DNA from: Panagrolaimus kolymaensis
Lineage: Eukaryota; Nematoda; Chromadorea; Rhabditida; Panagrolaimidae
Length of the DNA stretch: 64,000 bases
Direction of reading: 5' to 3'
NCBI GenBank assembly: GCA_028622995.1
Contig: JAJQJQ010000014.1
Coordinates: 2,108,001-2,172,000 of the forward strand
How positions within the stretch are numbered: position 1 is the stretch's first letter; each line of letters starts with the position of its first letter. Made by a program: the position numbers and the translations under genes. The notes under the pieces were generated by a model. That model had not been told where the DNA came from. It searched no databases and was given only the letters and a program-made list of their open reading frames with translations. Positions 1 through 12,201 of the stretch are shown here, piece after piece.

Positions 1-1
1 T

Positions 2-1766
2 TTAAAAGATGAAAAGGCTAATCAAAAATACATTCAAGTTGGACCAAATAATCACGCTTGTAAAGCCGTTCCTTATTTGACAAAATTCCAAAACAAAAAT
101 CAAGCATCTTCTGCTGCTGAAGAAACTGAGGAATTAGTAAATGAAAGCTGCTCTATTAGTGATGAAGATGAACTTGATGAATCATATTATGAAAATGATG
201 ATTTTATTAATGATCCAGTTTGTGATAGTGGACCACCTGAAGAATCAACGCAGAATGAAATTTCACAAACAAATTTGGTCCCTGCCACACATTTTGAAGC
301 GAAATTGGATACAGTTATAATTTCACGAAATAATTTGGATCACGAAACTAATTTCAATATTGATGATAGCCCAAACATTTCTTCTTATAACTTAAACTTG
401 GATGTTAGCGATTTGTCGAATTATAAAGCAGATAGTGTTTCAAAAACTTCAGAAAAACAAACTCAAACAAATCGTGAAACATCAGAAATAAATGTGGACT
501 CGCCTACAAATTCCATTCTTGGTAAAGTTTCACCAAGAATTTCTCCAGTAAAATTAAAACTCAAGAAAGATGGAACTTATATGAATTTAAAATCTGGAAG
601 TAATTCACCGACGACTTCTGTAAATGAAACTTCACAAGAAAATGAAATTCCACCAACAAATCTTGACTTCGCAACGAACTTAAACGCCGACGAGCCAAAT
701 GCTTTTTCCACAAACTTAAGTATTGATGAATCTTCATCCAAAAAGTTATTAGTTGACAGCACCGATGATGGCATTTTGAATTGCGCCACAAATTTAATAA
801 ATGTTGACATTCCAAGAAATTACAATGCAAAAATAAACTTGATTGATTCTGAAACTTTATCTTCTAAAAAAGTTGAAAGCGATTTGTAAGTGTCTTTAAA
901 TTTTCTAAATATTAGAACAAAAAAATCAAGAGAAACCTTTTTATTCAAATTTTTAGTTTTTAAAAATTTTAACCAAAAATTCTAAACTTTTATAACTCTA
1001 TTTTTCCAGGGAAGCAAATAAAATTTCCATGAATCCCATAATTTATGAGAGGAAAGCCATTAATTTTGATTTAATTCCATCTAACAAATATGAAATTCGG
1101 TTCAAGACAGTAAACAATACAACATCCCATTATTTATATGTGTTCCAGGATGTTTCAAAAAATTTTTGCTTCAAATATAAATTTTGTTTTCTTTCTCGTA
1201 GATTTATTTGTGAAGAAGATGCACATTCTTCAAAATGGGTATATGCAAAATTAATCAAAGATGAAAATTATGGGGATTATTTAATCCAAACAAAAATTCA
1301 CGAACATTGTTGCCGCCCAATGCCATATTTGCTTATGACGCCTTTGAAAGATGAAATTTTATTGGAAACTTCAGAATATAACAAATTTTTGGAAAATCCT
1401 ATTGGCAGCGATGATGAAAAGAAAAAAGTTGAAACAAAAAAAGTTGAAAAGAAAAAAGTGGAAAAAATTGATTTTAATCCTCGTGATTTATTTGCTCCTG
1501 AAAGTGACGACGATCAATTAGAAAGTTCACCCACATCGACGACAAACTTCATGGAAAAAGAAAATAATAAAGATAATTTGAAAAGAAAATTTGACCCTCA
1601 AAATACTTCCATGGAATGGAATCCAGAAAACAAAAAATTCAAGCTTTCAAATAACATCGAGAAAAATGATAATAATGAAATTCATAAAATTCAGGGACAA
1701 CAACCAAAAAATTCCCAAAAACCATTGAAATCTCATTTTTGTATTGATTATTTGCTTAATTCTTAA
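2..1766 (+). CDS. C2HC repeat (FLYWCH-like) protein, 5' end cut by the window edge
   Basis: Two visible exons, 2-885 and 1010-1766, are joined by a GTAAGT...TTTTTCCAG intron with the frame kept. The first codons form the tail of a zinc-finger-like module, ending in a GPNNHAC motif that matches GPNEHVC in the next gene, so the true start lies before the window and the ATG at 77 is internal. About 260 low-complexity residues rich in Ser, Thr, Asn and Asp follow. A second module has a FCFKYKFCFLSRRFIC core and an IHEHCC end. A Lys-Val-Glu repeat leads to the motif IDFNPRDLFAPESDDD, shared almost exactly with the C-terminus of the neighbouring gene. The modules resemble FLYWCH-type DNA- or protein-binding fingers, but the spacing is not canonical, so the family is inferred. 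A nuclear role is plausible and not shown. Confidence 0.7.
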
Positions 1767-2121
1767 AAACTGTGTATAATATCTTTTATTTTTAGCTGTT
1801 TTTTTTAATACCTTTCTTATTAGATAGCCATGATTAAAAATAGTTTTTTTAATAAATAAAAAGCTTTAATTTTTATTTTAGTATTCGTTTTTTGTTTGTT
1901 TTTGCAATGAATGTTTGTTGTTTCTCAGTCAAAATAAAAGGCTTTAATTTAAATCTCTTTATCTTTCTATCTAATATTTCTTCAATGCCATCTTCAATTA
2001 ATGGATTCGCTCGTTAGTTCCATTTTGCGCTCACACGCATAACTTTTTTTTCTTTCTTTCTCATTTCCATGTCCAGCAGCGGCCTTGCAAAAAAATGGGA
2101 GCAACAAGCATGTGTTGGGAT
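1767..2121. other. Intergenic, 3' end of the first gene
   Basis: The AATAAATAAA around 1851-1860 is a good polyadenylation signal for the gene ending at 1766. The rest is T-rich spacer up to the MITE. The left copy of the target duplication GTTGGGAT is at 2114-2121. Confidence 0.5.
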
Positions 2122-2405
2122 CAGGGATGGTCGGAATTCCGTTTCCGTTTCCGTTTTCCGGTATTTCCGGGTGTTTTTCATTTTCGTTTCCGTTTCCGGT
2201 TCCGGAAAAAAATTTAAAAAAATTTTTAATTTTCCGTTTCGATTTCCGGGAAAAAATTTTGAGTTTTTAACGTAAAATTTCCGTTTCCGTTTCCGGCATT
2301 TCCGGGGCATTTTGGTTTTCCGTTTCCGTTTCAGGTTCCGGAAACAAAATTGTTGGTTTTCCGTTTTCCGCGGAAACGAAAAAAAAGTTTTTCCGATCAT
2401 CCCTG
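2122..2405. mobile_element. Non-autonomous hAT-type MITE with TTTCCG-rich body
   Basis: The element is 284 bp long. It starts with CAGGGATGGTCGGAA (2122-2136) and ends with TTCCGATCATCCCTG (2391-2405), a 15-bp terminal inverted repeat with one mismatch. It is flanked by a perfect 8-bp direct repeat GTTGGGAT at 2114-2121 and 2406-2413. CAGGG termini and 8-bp target duplications are hallmarks of the hAT superfamily. The interior is made of degenerate TTTCCG/CCGTTTCCG repeats and encodes no transposase; open frames through it are repeat artefacts. It must rely on a transposase made elsewhere. Confidence 0.88.
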
Positions 2406-2597
2406 GTTGGGATTGATTTATGCAATCATAAAAAGAAAAGAAGACAACGACTAACCTTTTTTTTTCTTATCTTGCATTTTTTTGACGTTGGCGTGTTTTT
2501 CTTGCAAAGAAAATAGGTTTCAACCCGCATATAATAAATTTTGAACCAAAAAAATTTTTTTTCTTTTGTTTTTATTTGTTTATTTAAAAAAGGAAAA

Positions 2598-5096
2598 ATG
2601 GATGAAGAGGCGACAGCATCAACTAATCAGGTTTGTATAAAAGAAAAAAAAGTCGGAGTTAGTAAAAGTTTAATGTATTCAAATTTGCAGCCAAGAAAAT
2701 CAGTTGAACTTCTCATATTTAACAAATTTCATAAACTCGAATATAAAGGTTATATCAACGTTAAAGTTCTTAGCAGCAATCAATTATTTATAATCAAACC
2801 TACTAATGAAGAAGGTTAGTCACTCGCCTTTTTATCTTCCATTTTTTTGTTGCATATATAAAAATTATTTTAATTTTTAGAAGATGAAATTATAATTCCA
2901 TTTGGTAGACAATTTATTCAAATTAAAGTAAGGTTTAAACAAAAAATTTGGTTTTTTCCCTAGAAAATAATGAATGATTTGATTTCAGAATATTCTCTGC
3001 ATCGTTGGATTGAAATCCACTAATGATCTCATTTTGCTATTTAAAAATGAAGAACTTTGTGAGAGAGTTTATGGTTTTATTAAAAAATATAAAGTATGTT
3101 GCTTTTTCTTGCTTTTTTATTGGCAAAAAATTAAAAGAATATATAATTTTTTAGAAAAACTCAGATGAAAATTTACAAAATTCATTTAAAGATAGATTTT
3201 TAAAACCTTTATTCATCGATGGCGTTGAAAACCACGATGAGCTTAATCAAAGGCTTAAAGAAATTGTTAAAGATTTGATTAATCTTCCAACTTCAAAAGT
3301 TGACATAACTCCAGCAATTATTAATATTCCTTCTTCTGCTAGCTTAAGTGACGACGATGAAAGTAATCAAAGTTTGCCAAGTGTCGTCAGTGAACAAGAA
3401 ATTATTCAAGAAAATATGTAAGCAAATTTTTTACAAAAGTTTTTTTAGTATTAAGGTTACTGGTTTTAGTGTCTTCACAGAAGAAAATCTTGCAGGTCAA
3501 AGCAATGAGAGAGATCCAGTTGAAATTCATCTGGAAGATGATGCAAACAAGTGAGAGACTTTTAGAAGGAATCTTTTTAGCATTAAAAACACAATTTTTT
3601 AGAAGGAAAAAAGAATCTCGAAAAAGTAAAAGCAATGAAATAGATCCAATAAATGATGTTGGATGTTCAATCGAAAATCGAACAAGTGAAACAACAACCA
3701 AAGAATATTATCCAATAAATATTGTTGCAACTTTTCTCAAAAAAATAGGAACAGAAGATAAAATTGATGAGTAAGTTTTTTCTGAAACTAATTTTGGAAT
3801 AATCTTTAATAACCAAATACATAATTAAGGCCGCCCATGAAAAAACCCAAACTATCCAACAACCTTTCGTTTACTACGCCTATGAAGAAAATCCTGCAAG
3901 AATCTGATTACGACCTTTTGAAATTCTACTCCGATAATTTCAAGAATTCTCGATTATGCATTTTCACTTCAGAAAAAGATAAAAGTCTCTGCTACGAATT
4001 TTTATGGAATGAAAAAAGTAAAGAATTTTATTGTCTCAATTGTCGAAAGCTTAAAATAACTATCAAAGCAAGAATTTTTGATCATCCAAATATTGATGGC
4101 AAAAAATATATTAAAATTCTTGGTGAAAACAAACATGGATGTGAACCAACCATTTTTAAACCATATATTCTTGAAAATAATATTCTCAAAAAAGGAAATT
4201 ATGAAATTCAAGAAATTGATAATAATGAAAAAAGAATTAGTAAAAAAAAAAATTTAATAATATTCGAAAATAGTGAAGACAAAAACTTTTATCGATCGTA
4301 TGCTTTTAATGAAAGACGGAAAATTTATTTTTGTGGAAAATGTCAAATTAAAGGTGCTTGGGTATTTGCTGATATTTTTAAACAAGGCAGTGAAGGCGAA
4401 TATGTTAAACTTGGGCCAAATGAACATGTTTGTAAATTGGCAGAGTATTCAGACTTGGAAGAAAAGAAAAACATTCAAAAAATTTCTACTTCGAGTTTCT
4501 TGGATTCGAGCAACTTTATTTTGGCGGCGAGTGTTCCTAGAAATGCAAAATTTTCATTTTTGGATTCTTCTGAAATTCCTTCAACAAGTTTTAAATCTTC
4601 AGTTATGGATGCTAGTAGTCGCCGCTTGTCTAAAGTTTCTGACCTCTGTGATGATACAAAAATTCTCTCAAAACGAAATTTTGAAATTCGCTCCAAGTTT
4701 GATTATGGAATAAACAAATATTTTCTTTATGTTTTTGAAAACAAAAACAAAGAATTTTATTATAAACTCACTTTCAACAAAGTTCAAAAACGATTTATTT
4801 GTAATCGATGCAGGGTCAAAGGTGAAAAAGTTTATGCCACCCTTTTTAAGGATTGCCATGGAAAGTTTAAAATTCACATTTGTGGTGTCGCAAAACACGC
4901 CTGCTCACTATTGCCGTACAATAAAGTGGATAAAAATAGTGAAGAAAGAATAGAAAAAAACTATGAAAAATTTATTGTTGATCCTTCGGAAAGACCTAAG
5001 AAAAAAATTGATTTTAATCCAAAGGATTTATTTGCTCCCGAAAGTGACGACGATGAAGAAGACTCAATAGCCCAAACTCATCCGAAAAAGATATAA
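2598..5096 (+). CDS. Three-module C2HC (FLYWCH-like) protein with N-terminal globular domain
   Basis: Eight exons: 2598-2630, 2691-2814, 2881-2927, 2989-3093, 3155-3417, 3470-3550, 3603-3770 and 3830-5096, giving 695 residues. Reading phase holds at every junction; the 3829 acceptor (ATTAAG) is the weakest, so the last exon could belong to a separate transcript starting at 3837. Exons 2-5 encode a compact domain (VELLIF...NILCIVG...LILLF) that is also present in the next gene; I do not recognise it, although its strand-rich pattern is PH-like. The last exon holds three modules with cores CLNC...KHGC, CGKC...EHVC and CNRC...KHAC, that is C-x2-C and H-x-C pairs fit to bind zinc. It ends with IDFNPKDLFAPESDDDEE, as in the upstream gene. 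FLYWCH relationship is inferred. Confidence 0.72.
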
Positions 5097-5629
5097 TTTA
5101 TTCTAATAATTAATTTAAAATTGACGATGATACTCTTTAATTTGTTATTTTTATGTAATAAATTTTTCTAAACTCTACAAATTTTACGTAAATCATTTTT
5201 TCATTTTGAAACGCCAATCAAAACTTAGGTTTTTTACATTCTTTGAGATTTTTTTTCTCTTTCCTGATAAGAATAACCGATGACGACATAAAAGCTTTGC
5301 ATTTTCGTTAAAAATCAAAAAGCAAAAAGAACGCTTTTAAAATAAATAAGTGTTAGCTTTAAAAAAACGGAATTTAAGCGGGAAACAAACAGTCGATTTT
5401 TTTTTTGATTTAAAGTATGTATCTTTTTTTCTGAAAAAAAGCAAACAACCAAATATAGCAAATTGTTTTTTTTCTTTATCAATAAACGCCGGTATTAGCT
5501 TCCTTTTGCCGTGAAAATTTATAAAAACAGTTTTTTTCTTCAAATAAACGCTTGCTTTATAACTTTTTGTTTTTTATATTTTTAATAAAATGTTTTTGAA
5601 TTTTATTTAAGCTATCATCCGTAAAGAAT
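5097..5629. other. Intergenic spacer
   Basis: AT-rich spacer between two paralogous genes. GTAATAAATTT near 5155 is a likely polyadenylation signal for the upstream gene. I see no coding signal or repeat. Confidence 0.4.
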
Positions 5630-6975
5630 ATGAGTGTAGATGAAGCTTCTTCGATTGCTCAAGTTTGTTAAAATATAATTTTTTTACAGTTAAATCAATG
5701 ATTAAATTTTAGGCGCCAAAAAAGAGAGTTGTTGAACTTCTTGCTTTCGATAATTTTCATAAACTTGTTTATAAAAGTTTTGTGGATATCAAACTAAACG
5801 GGAGTACTCAAACTGCTTTTATTAAAACTGACAACGATGGTAGGTTTCTTTTCCATTCTTTCTTTTCAAATAAAAAATTTTAGATGAAATTACTGTTCCA
5901 TTTAGCCGGGAATTTATTCAAATTAAAGTATGTTTCTTTTTGAACCAAACAGCAAAATAAAATCAAAGGGTTTTAGAATATTCTCTGTATTGTTGGTAGG
6001 AAACCTTCCAATGACTTAATTTTGTTATTTACCAAAGAAGAATCGTGTAAAAATGTTTATGATTTTATTTTAAAATACAAAGTAAAATATTTATTTTTTT
6101 GAATTTTTTAAATCAAAATTTTTTGTAGAAATCTATCGGCGATGAAAATTTGCAAAGCTTATTTAAAGAAAAATTTTTGGGAGCTTTGTTGGATGGAATT
6201 GAAAATAATGAGGATGTCAATAAGAGACTCAAAGAAATTATTAAAGATTTGATAAACCTTCCAAATACAAATTTACCTTTGCCTTCTTTCAATGAAATGC
6301 GGCAGCAAACCCAAATAATTCCAGAAATTAGCAGCAGCTGCGAAACAAAATATTCATATTCCATTACCCGAAAATAAAAAAATACTCGGAAAAAAAATTT
6401 TCCATGAAACTGAATTTGATTTATTTAAATTTTATCCGGACAATTTTAAACAATCTCGACTTTCCATTTTCATTCCAGAAAACCCAAAACTTTGTTATGA
6501 ATTATGGTGGGAAGAAAAAAAGAATTATTTTGGTTGTAAAAATTGTCGAAAATTACATAAAAAAATTTATGTTAAAGCTAAATTATTTAAAAATTCCAAC
6601 AACAATGGCACTCAAAATGTCGTCAAAATATTTGGTAAAAATTATATTCATTCTTGTAAACCAACAATTTTTAAACCATATTTTAAAGAAAATAAAATTA
6701 TTTCAAAAAATAATTTTATTATTCGTCGAAAAAATAAAAATGGAAAAGAAATGCGTCGATTAATTATTTTTGAAACAAATGAAAACAACAAATATTTTTA
6801 TCGTTCATTTGCTTATGATTCGAGAAGACAAATATATTTATGTGGAAAATGTCAAAGCAAAGGTGCATGGGTTTTTGCTGCAATTCATAAAAGTGATGGA
6901 ATAATTGGAGAAAAATATGTTCAAACCGGCCCTAATGAACATATTTGTGAATCTATGAAATGGAAACAAAATTGA
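5630..6975 (+). pseudogene. Paralogue of the 2598-5096 gene with a frame break
   Basis: Exons 5630-5662, 5713-5839, 5884-5927, 5977-6081 and 6129 onward match the first five exons of the previous gene in phase and closely in length; the 33-nt first exon and the 105-nt fourth exon have identical lengths. The frame from exon 5 ends at a stop at 6375-6377. The homologous continuation is in another frame, open from about 6319 to 6975, and carries two C2HC modules (GCKNC...HSC and CGKC...EHIC). The frames overlap over about 58 bp and I see no GT donor there, so a 1-2 nt indel is the simplest reading. The exons at 3470-3770 of the paralogue have no counterpart. Either this is a recent pseudogene or the assembly has an indel in an A-rich stretch. 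Confidence 0.62.
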
Positions 6976-7556
6976 TTGAATTTTTTAAAACTTAAAATAC
7001 TGAACGTTTTTAATTTTTGTTTTCTTTATTCGATTTTGTTGGGATTTATTTTTATAAAAAAAATGGCGGTTAAAAATAAACTTTTAAAAAAAATATAAAT
7101 TAGTCTGCAAATGTGAAACATAAACATAAAATAAAAATTTTGTGTTTGTTTGCTTGATCAAAAAGTAGACGACTAACAAAAAAAGTTTAAAAAAATGTGT
7201 TGAAAACGATCCTTTTTTCATTTTTTTAATGGAATAGTATCATTTTATTATGTTTCACCAACCACACCTTGAAAAGGAAAAGCACTGCTGCTCACACAAA
7301 CACAAACAATCGATGCTTTTTTTATCACTACAAAATCAATCAGTCGACAGGTTGCCTGCTTGTCAGACGACGATAGCTAAAAATATGATTGCATTTTTAC
7401 TCACCCAAAAAAAAAACTTTTCTTTCTTGTATCAAATTTTTTTTGTTATGAAATAGAAAAAAATAATGATTGAAAGGAGGTAGCTGTGCTGATTAAATTT
7501 TTTTAAAACTTTGTTCTAAAATGTCAAAATCTTAAGTTAACTTTCAAAAGGATTTA
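6976..7556. other. Intergenic spacer
   Basis: Spacer between the C2HC cluster and the DUF229 gene, AT-rich with A and T runs. The last 200 bp presumably hold the promoter of the downstream gene; I see no clear TATA box. Confidence 0.35.
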
Positions 7557-10533
7557 ATGAAAATAAAAAAATATTTTAAAATGTTAATTCCAAAAAGACC
7601 AATAATTATTATTGGAGCTTTATTATTTCTATGTATTTTATATTATTTTAATGAATGGCGAAATTATAATCGAATTGTTGAAGCTTATGTAAGTCACTAA
7701 GTTTTGAATACATTTTTTTATTAACAAAACTAACACTCTTTTCGATGTTAAAAATATTTTTTTGGCACGAATAAAACTTAAAAATTTGACTTTTCGTTGT
7801 AAGAATTTATGAAATAAACAAAGAAAGAAAAAAATTAATTTGTCTCAAATTTTTTTTGTTTCAAAACTTTATAAAAATTAATAATTCAAAATGCCATGTT
7901 TTCTTTTACATATTTTAGGCGGAAGTCGATGCTTTAACAGCATTCAGTAGTGAATGTAAATTTTATGCAAATCCATATGATCCCAAAATTTTAAGTTATA
8001 TCAAGCCGCCACATGAATCCATAACTTGTCATTCCCTTCAAGTCAGTTGTTTTTTTGTTTTTTATTATCAAAAAATAAAAATTCTTAAAATTATTTAGGA
8101 AAAAGAAACATCTTTGATAAATGGAACTTTAGCATTATTAAATCCAAAAAAAAATTCAAATAATTGCGAATATCGATATTTTGGACATAATTCAGGCGTG
8201 GATGATTTTACAGTAAAATATGAAGAATGGCATCCATTAACTTCAAATTCATTAAAACTTAAAAATGATTTTGTTGATGTTTCATGCAAAAGTGGAATGG
8301 GTGGATTAGTTGAAAGTTATCGATATCAATGGGCTACGATTGTACCAAAAAATGTATCCATTGAAAATGGAAAGTAAGGCTTTTTGATTCTTAAAAAATT
8401 TTTACGTCCTGAAAAAAAAGAAACCATAAAATTTGCATATTTTTATAGACCATTCGAAGACGAAACAGAAGAAAATTTGAGCGTGATAATGCTTGGATTT
8501 GATTCTTTATCAAGATCAAATTTTATTCGACAAATGCCAAAAAATCGGAAAATAATGGAAAAAATGGGATTTATTGAAATGGAAAAACATACTAAAGTTG
8601 CAGATAATACATTTCCTAATTGGGTTGCTCAACTCACAGGCGAACATGCAATTGATTATGTACGTTTTTTAGATAATTTTTTAACTTAGAACTTTAAAGT
8701 TTTTGATTTAAAAAAATATAAAATCACAAAAAATCACGCACCTTCAGAAGTGATTTTTGCCCAAAAATGTCTTTATCGGTTTCACAGAGAAATTTTTATT
8801 TTATTTTTATAATCAAAGTTCTATGCTTTTTTATGCGATTAAAAAAAGAAGGATTTTTAAGCTAAAATAGTTATAAAAAATTTCAATAAGCTATTATGGT
8901 GAAGAAATAGTCCCATTGCGTCTCCCCACGAAATTTTTTTATCTGCAATAAAAGCATATTTTTCATTTCAGGAATTTAAAACCACAATTGAAACCCACGA
9001 AGGCATGAACTTTGATAATTGGACAAATTTACTTTGGCGAAGTTATGGCCAAAATGGATATGTCACCTTTTTTTCTGAGGATGAACCTAAAATAGGTGCA
9101 TTTAATTTTAATCGAAAAACTAATGGCTTTATTTCTCATCCACCCACGGATCATTATTTAAGGCCATGGTTTTTATCTTTAACGGAGCATTATCTCAAAT
9201 CTCGAAGTGCTTCATTTTGTTACGATGACATTCCAACCCATAAATTACAATTTAAATATGCTGAATCATTTTTGCAAAATTATTGTGGAAAGAAAAAATT
9301 TCTTTGGCAATGGTTGGTTGAAGTTACACATGATTATGTAAATAATGCTGGAATATTGGATGAAGATTTTGCTAAACAATTATTAAATATTGAACCATTT
9401 TTAAATAAATCGATTGTTATGGTTTTTTCTGATCATGGAAATCGATATGGAGGTTTGAGGCAAACTGTCACAGGGAGGCTCGAAGCTCGATTACCTTTAC
9501 TTTCAATTCGATTGCCAGAATGGTTTAAGAAAAAACATCCAATTTTGGTGGATAATTTAAAGGCGAATAGTAAAATCATGACAAGCCACTTTGATCTCCA
9601 TGCCACTTTAAGACATATACTAAAAGTGAGTTTTCGGTGTCTCAAACGGAATTTTTTTTTAATTTTTTCTTGGGTGTCACGAAAAAAAAATTCTATAGTT
9701 TCAAAATAAATTTTATTAGTTTGGAAGGTCTTGAAAATATAATTAAAAAAAAGAAAAAAAAAGTTTCGAAAGAGAAAACAAAAATGTTATAGTTTTAACT
9801 CTATTTTTTTAAATTAAAAAATATCGAAAACAAAGTTTATAAAAATTTTCTTACTTTGTTTTTTAGGGAGATTTCTCAATTTCTGGTGCCCCAAAGCTAC
9901 CTCGAGGCATTTCTTTATTTAATCAAATTTCATCAAATCGAAGCTGTTTTGAAGCTGAAATTCCATCCCAATTTTGTCCATGCTTTAAAGAATATGAACT
10001 TCCCATTGCTAATGGAACGAAATATGGTGAAATGATTTTAGAAAAAATTCATAAATATTTTGATGAGAAACAAGTCACTGTAAGTTTTTTTTATAAAACA
10101 ATAACAAAAAAAAATTATTAAAAAAACACTCTTTTTTTAAATCTTTTTTTAAAGTCTTTATTTTTTTATTTGTTTTAGAATAAATGCTCTCAAATGGTTA
10201 TGGATTCCATTAAATCTGTGACCCTTTCAATTCCTCCATCTCAACTTTCAGTGGATAAAAAACTACCTTCACTTAAAACGGGTTTATTTCATTATCGAAT
10301 TCAATTTGCTGTAAAACCTCCATCCAATGCAATTTTTGAAGGAGTTGTAATTAAAAATAAATTTACGGGTGAATTAAATGTTCTAAATGATATTGAAAGA
10401 AATAATAGGTAAACATAATTTTATTTTTTCTCGTTCGTTGAAGAAATATTTTTGAATTAATTTTTTTAGGTATGGTAATACTTCTCATTGCGTTGATGAT
10501 TCGTTATTGAAAAAGCTTTGCCATTGTATTTAA
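7557..10533 (+). CDS. DUF229 family membrane-anchored sulfatase-like protein
   Basis: Eight exons: 7557-7688, 7919-8041, 8099-8373, 8449-8659, 8972-9625, 9867-10079, 10179-10408 and 10470-10533, giving 633 residues with phase kept throughout. Residues about 12-30 form one hydrophobic segment after a Lys-rich start, so this is probably a type II membrane or secreted protein with a lumenal catalytic-like region. Conserved DUF229 signatures are visible: MLGFDSLSR, THDY and FSDHGNRYG, the last being the metal-site region in alkaline-phosphatase-like folds. Cysteines are frequent in the C-terminal part (SHC, LCHC), as in extracellular proteins. DUF229 is expanded in nematodes and its substrate is unknown. 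The gene looks intact. An alternative start at the in-frame ATG at 7581 would shorten the cytoplasmic tail by eight residues. Confidence 0.9.
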
Positions 10534-12004
10534 TTTATTAATCATTTTTTGTTTGGGATAAATAAAAAAATTTTAAAAGATAAAGACATGATGAAAAAAA
10601 GCATAAATGTTAGGAGGGTCCTCGTTCAGTCCGTCCGTGAACGAATTAAAAAAGAAAGATATAATTTGATAAAGAATAGATAAATCAGAAAAATTGCAAT
10701 TAAAATATTCAATCAAAAAAAAATTTCATTTAGGCAAACAATAGAACCAAAAAAGCTATTGTTAAAACGAGAGCAAAATAAAAATGAAAGCATTGATTAT
10801 TTCCTTATTTTTTTTAGCGATATTAATTTTTTTCCTTTCACTAAAATACTAAAAAGCTTTATTTACAAAATTCCAAAGTTGCTATTAGTCTTTATTTATT
10901 TTTTCTTTGAATATTTTTTAAACACTTTTTTGTTACTTTTTTCATTTAAAAGCTTTAGAATACCATTTTTATAATTATATTTGAGCAAGAGGGTAGAAAA
11001 GAAAGCGAAGAATGCTACGCTCATCTTTAAAAAATGCCAAATTAAATACACTTAATTGTTGTTATCATTTCTTGGTAATCAACTATCACACATTCGATGA
11101 TGCAAAAGACTGATGGAACACTAACATATTTGTATTCATGAAAAAAAATTTTAAAAGAAATAATAACATTTTTATTGACAAAAACAAAATAATCAGAATA
11201 AATATTTAAAGGTGGCGGAATTTTTAAAAATATATAGTAAAAATATTAATTAACTCGAATGAAAAACAATTCATAAAATTCATTTTTGACTGGTGTGTCT
11301 AATATTTTTTTAGTTTCTTTAGCAATTAAATTTTAAGCGATGGTTATGTTATTATTGTATCAATAATAAAAAAACTTTTGACTAAAATATCCAAAAAAGA
11401 ATTTTTTTCCCAAACAATAAAACCAACAAAGTGATTGTTAAAAAAACGAGCAAAAAAGAAAGGAAAGCATTCTTTTTCCATTATTATTTTTAAATTGCTA
11501 TTAATTTTTTTCCTTTCACTAAAATACAAAAAAACTTTATGTTTACAATTCCAAAGTTGTAATTGTAACTTTTTTTTCTTTGAATATTTTTATCATATTT
11601 TTTAATTTTATTTTTAAAGCTTTAAGATACCATGCGTAAAAAATTATCAAGCAACATAATAGAAAAGACAGTTATGGTCGGCCTTAAAAATGCTAATTTA
11701 TAAACTCTTGTTATCATCTCTATGTAGTCAACTGTAGCCAACATCCACGCATTCGCTGTTCAAACATGGTGGAACACACATAATTTTATGTTGTCCTATA
11801 ATAAATGATGCACCTAATCCAAAAAAAAAAGATAAACATCGTTTTTATTCACAAAAAAATAATTTCAATAAATATTTATTGCGCAGACATTTAACACATT
11901 GTTTAATTAATTGAATGCTTAGAAAATTTGCTAGTTATTAATTTTTTTTAAAGAACTTTCTTACATCAAACTCAGCAACCTGGAAAATAATCCATTTACG
12001 CAAA
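10534..12004. repeat. Diverged tandem duplication downstream of the DUF229 gene
   Basis: Two copies, about 10715-11200 and 11390-11900, align imperfectly in the same order. Shared landmarks are the 18-mer TTTCCTTTCACTAAAATA, the words ATTCCAAAGTTG and AAGCTTTAGAATACCAT (with differences), then TGTTATCATYTC and a GTCAAC/ATCAAC block near 11075 and 11726. No open frame is conserved between the copies. A hairpin TCGTTCA...TGAACGA (10622-10644) lies just before the first copy. AATAAAAAAA near 10560 can serve as the polyadenylation signal of the DUF229 gene. Confidence 0.5.
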
Positions 12005-12201
12005 TCAAAAAGCTTGCTTAGACTTTTTTGCTTTACGGCTTAAATTGTTTCCAACATAAAACTTCCATAAATTTGTATGAAATTTTTGTGGCATTCCATT
12101 GAAATTTAAATGATATCGAGTCAAATAGTTCCATTTATGAATTTAATAAACCGATCGTAATTTTCCATTCTATTTTGAATTACATTTCTATAAACGGGCA
12201 T
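12005..12201 (-). pseudogene. Decayed protein-coding remnant, family not recognised
   Basis: Read on the minus strand from 12201, a good frame begins MPVYRNVIQNRMENYDRFIK and runs to INGTI before a stop. One nucleotide out of frame it continues as NYLTRYHLNFNGMPQKFH, then LWKFYVGNNLSRKAKKSK, stopping at 12005-12007. The composition (few runs, mixed aromatic and polar residues) is unlike the surrounding repetitive noise and looks like true coding sequence broken by a single indel. I cannot name the parent family. No further exons were found on either side. Confidence 0.42.

Noticed and set aside
2014..2400. Open frames on both strands through the TTTCCG region encoding Lys/Arg/Asn- or Phe/Ser-rich peptides
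   Set aside because: They are translations of the hexamer repeats in the hAT MITE, not genes.
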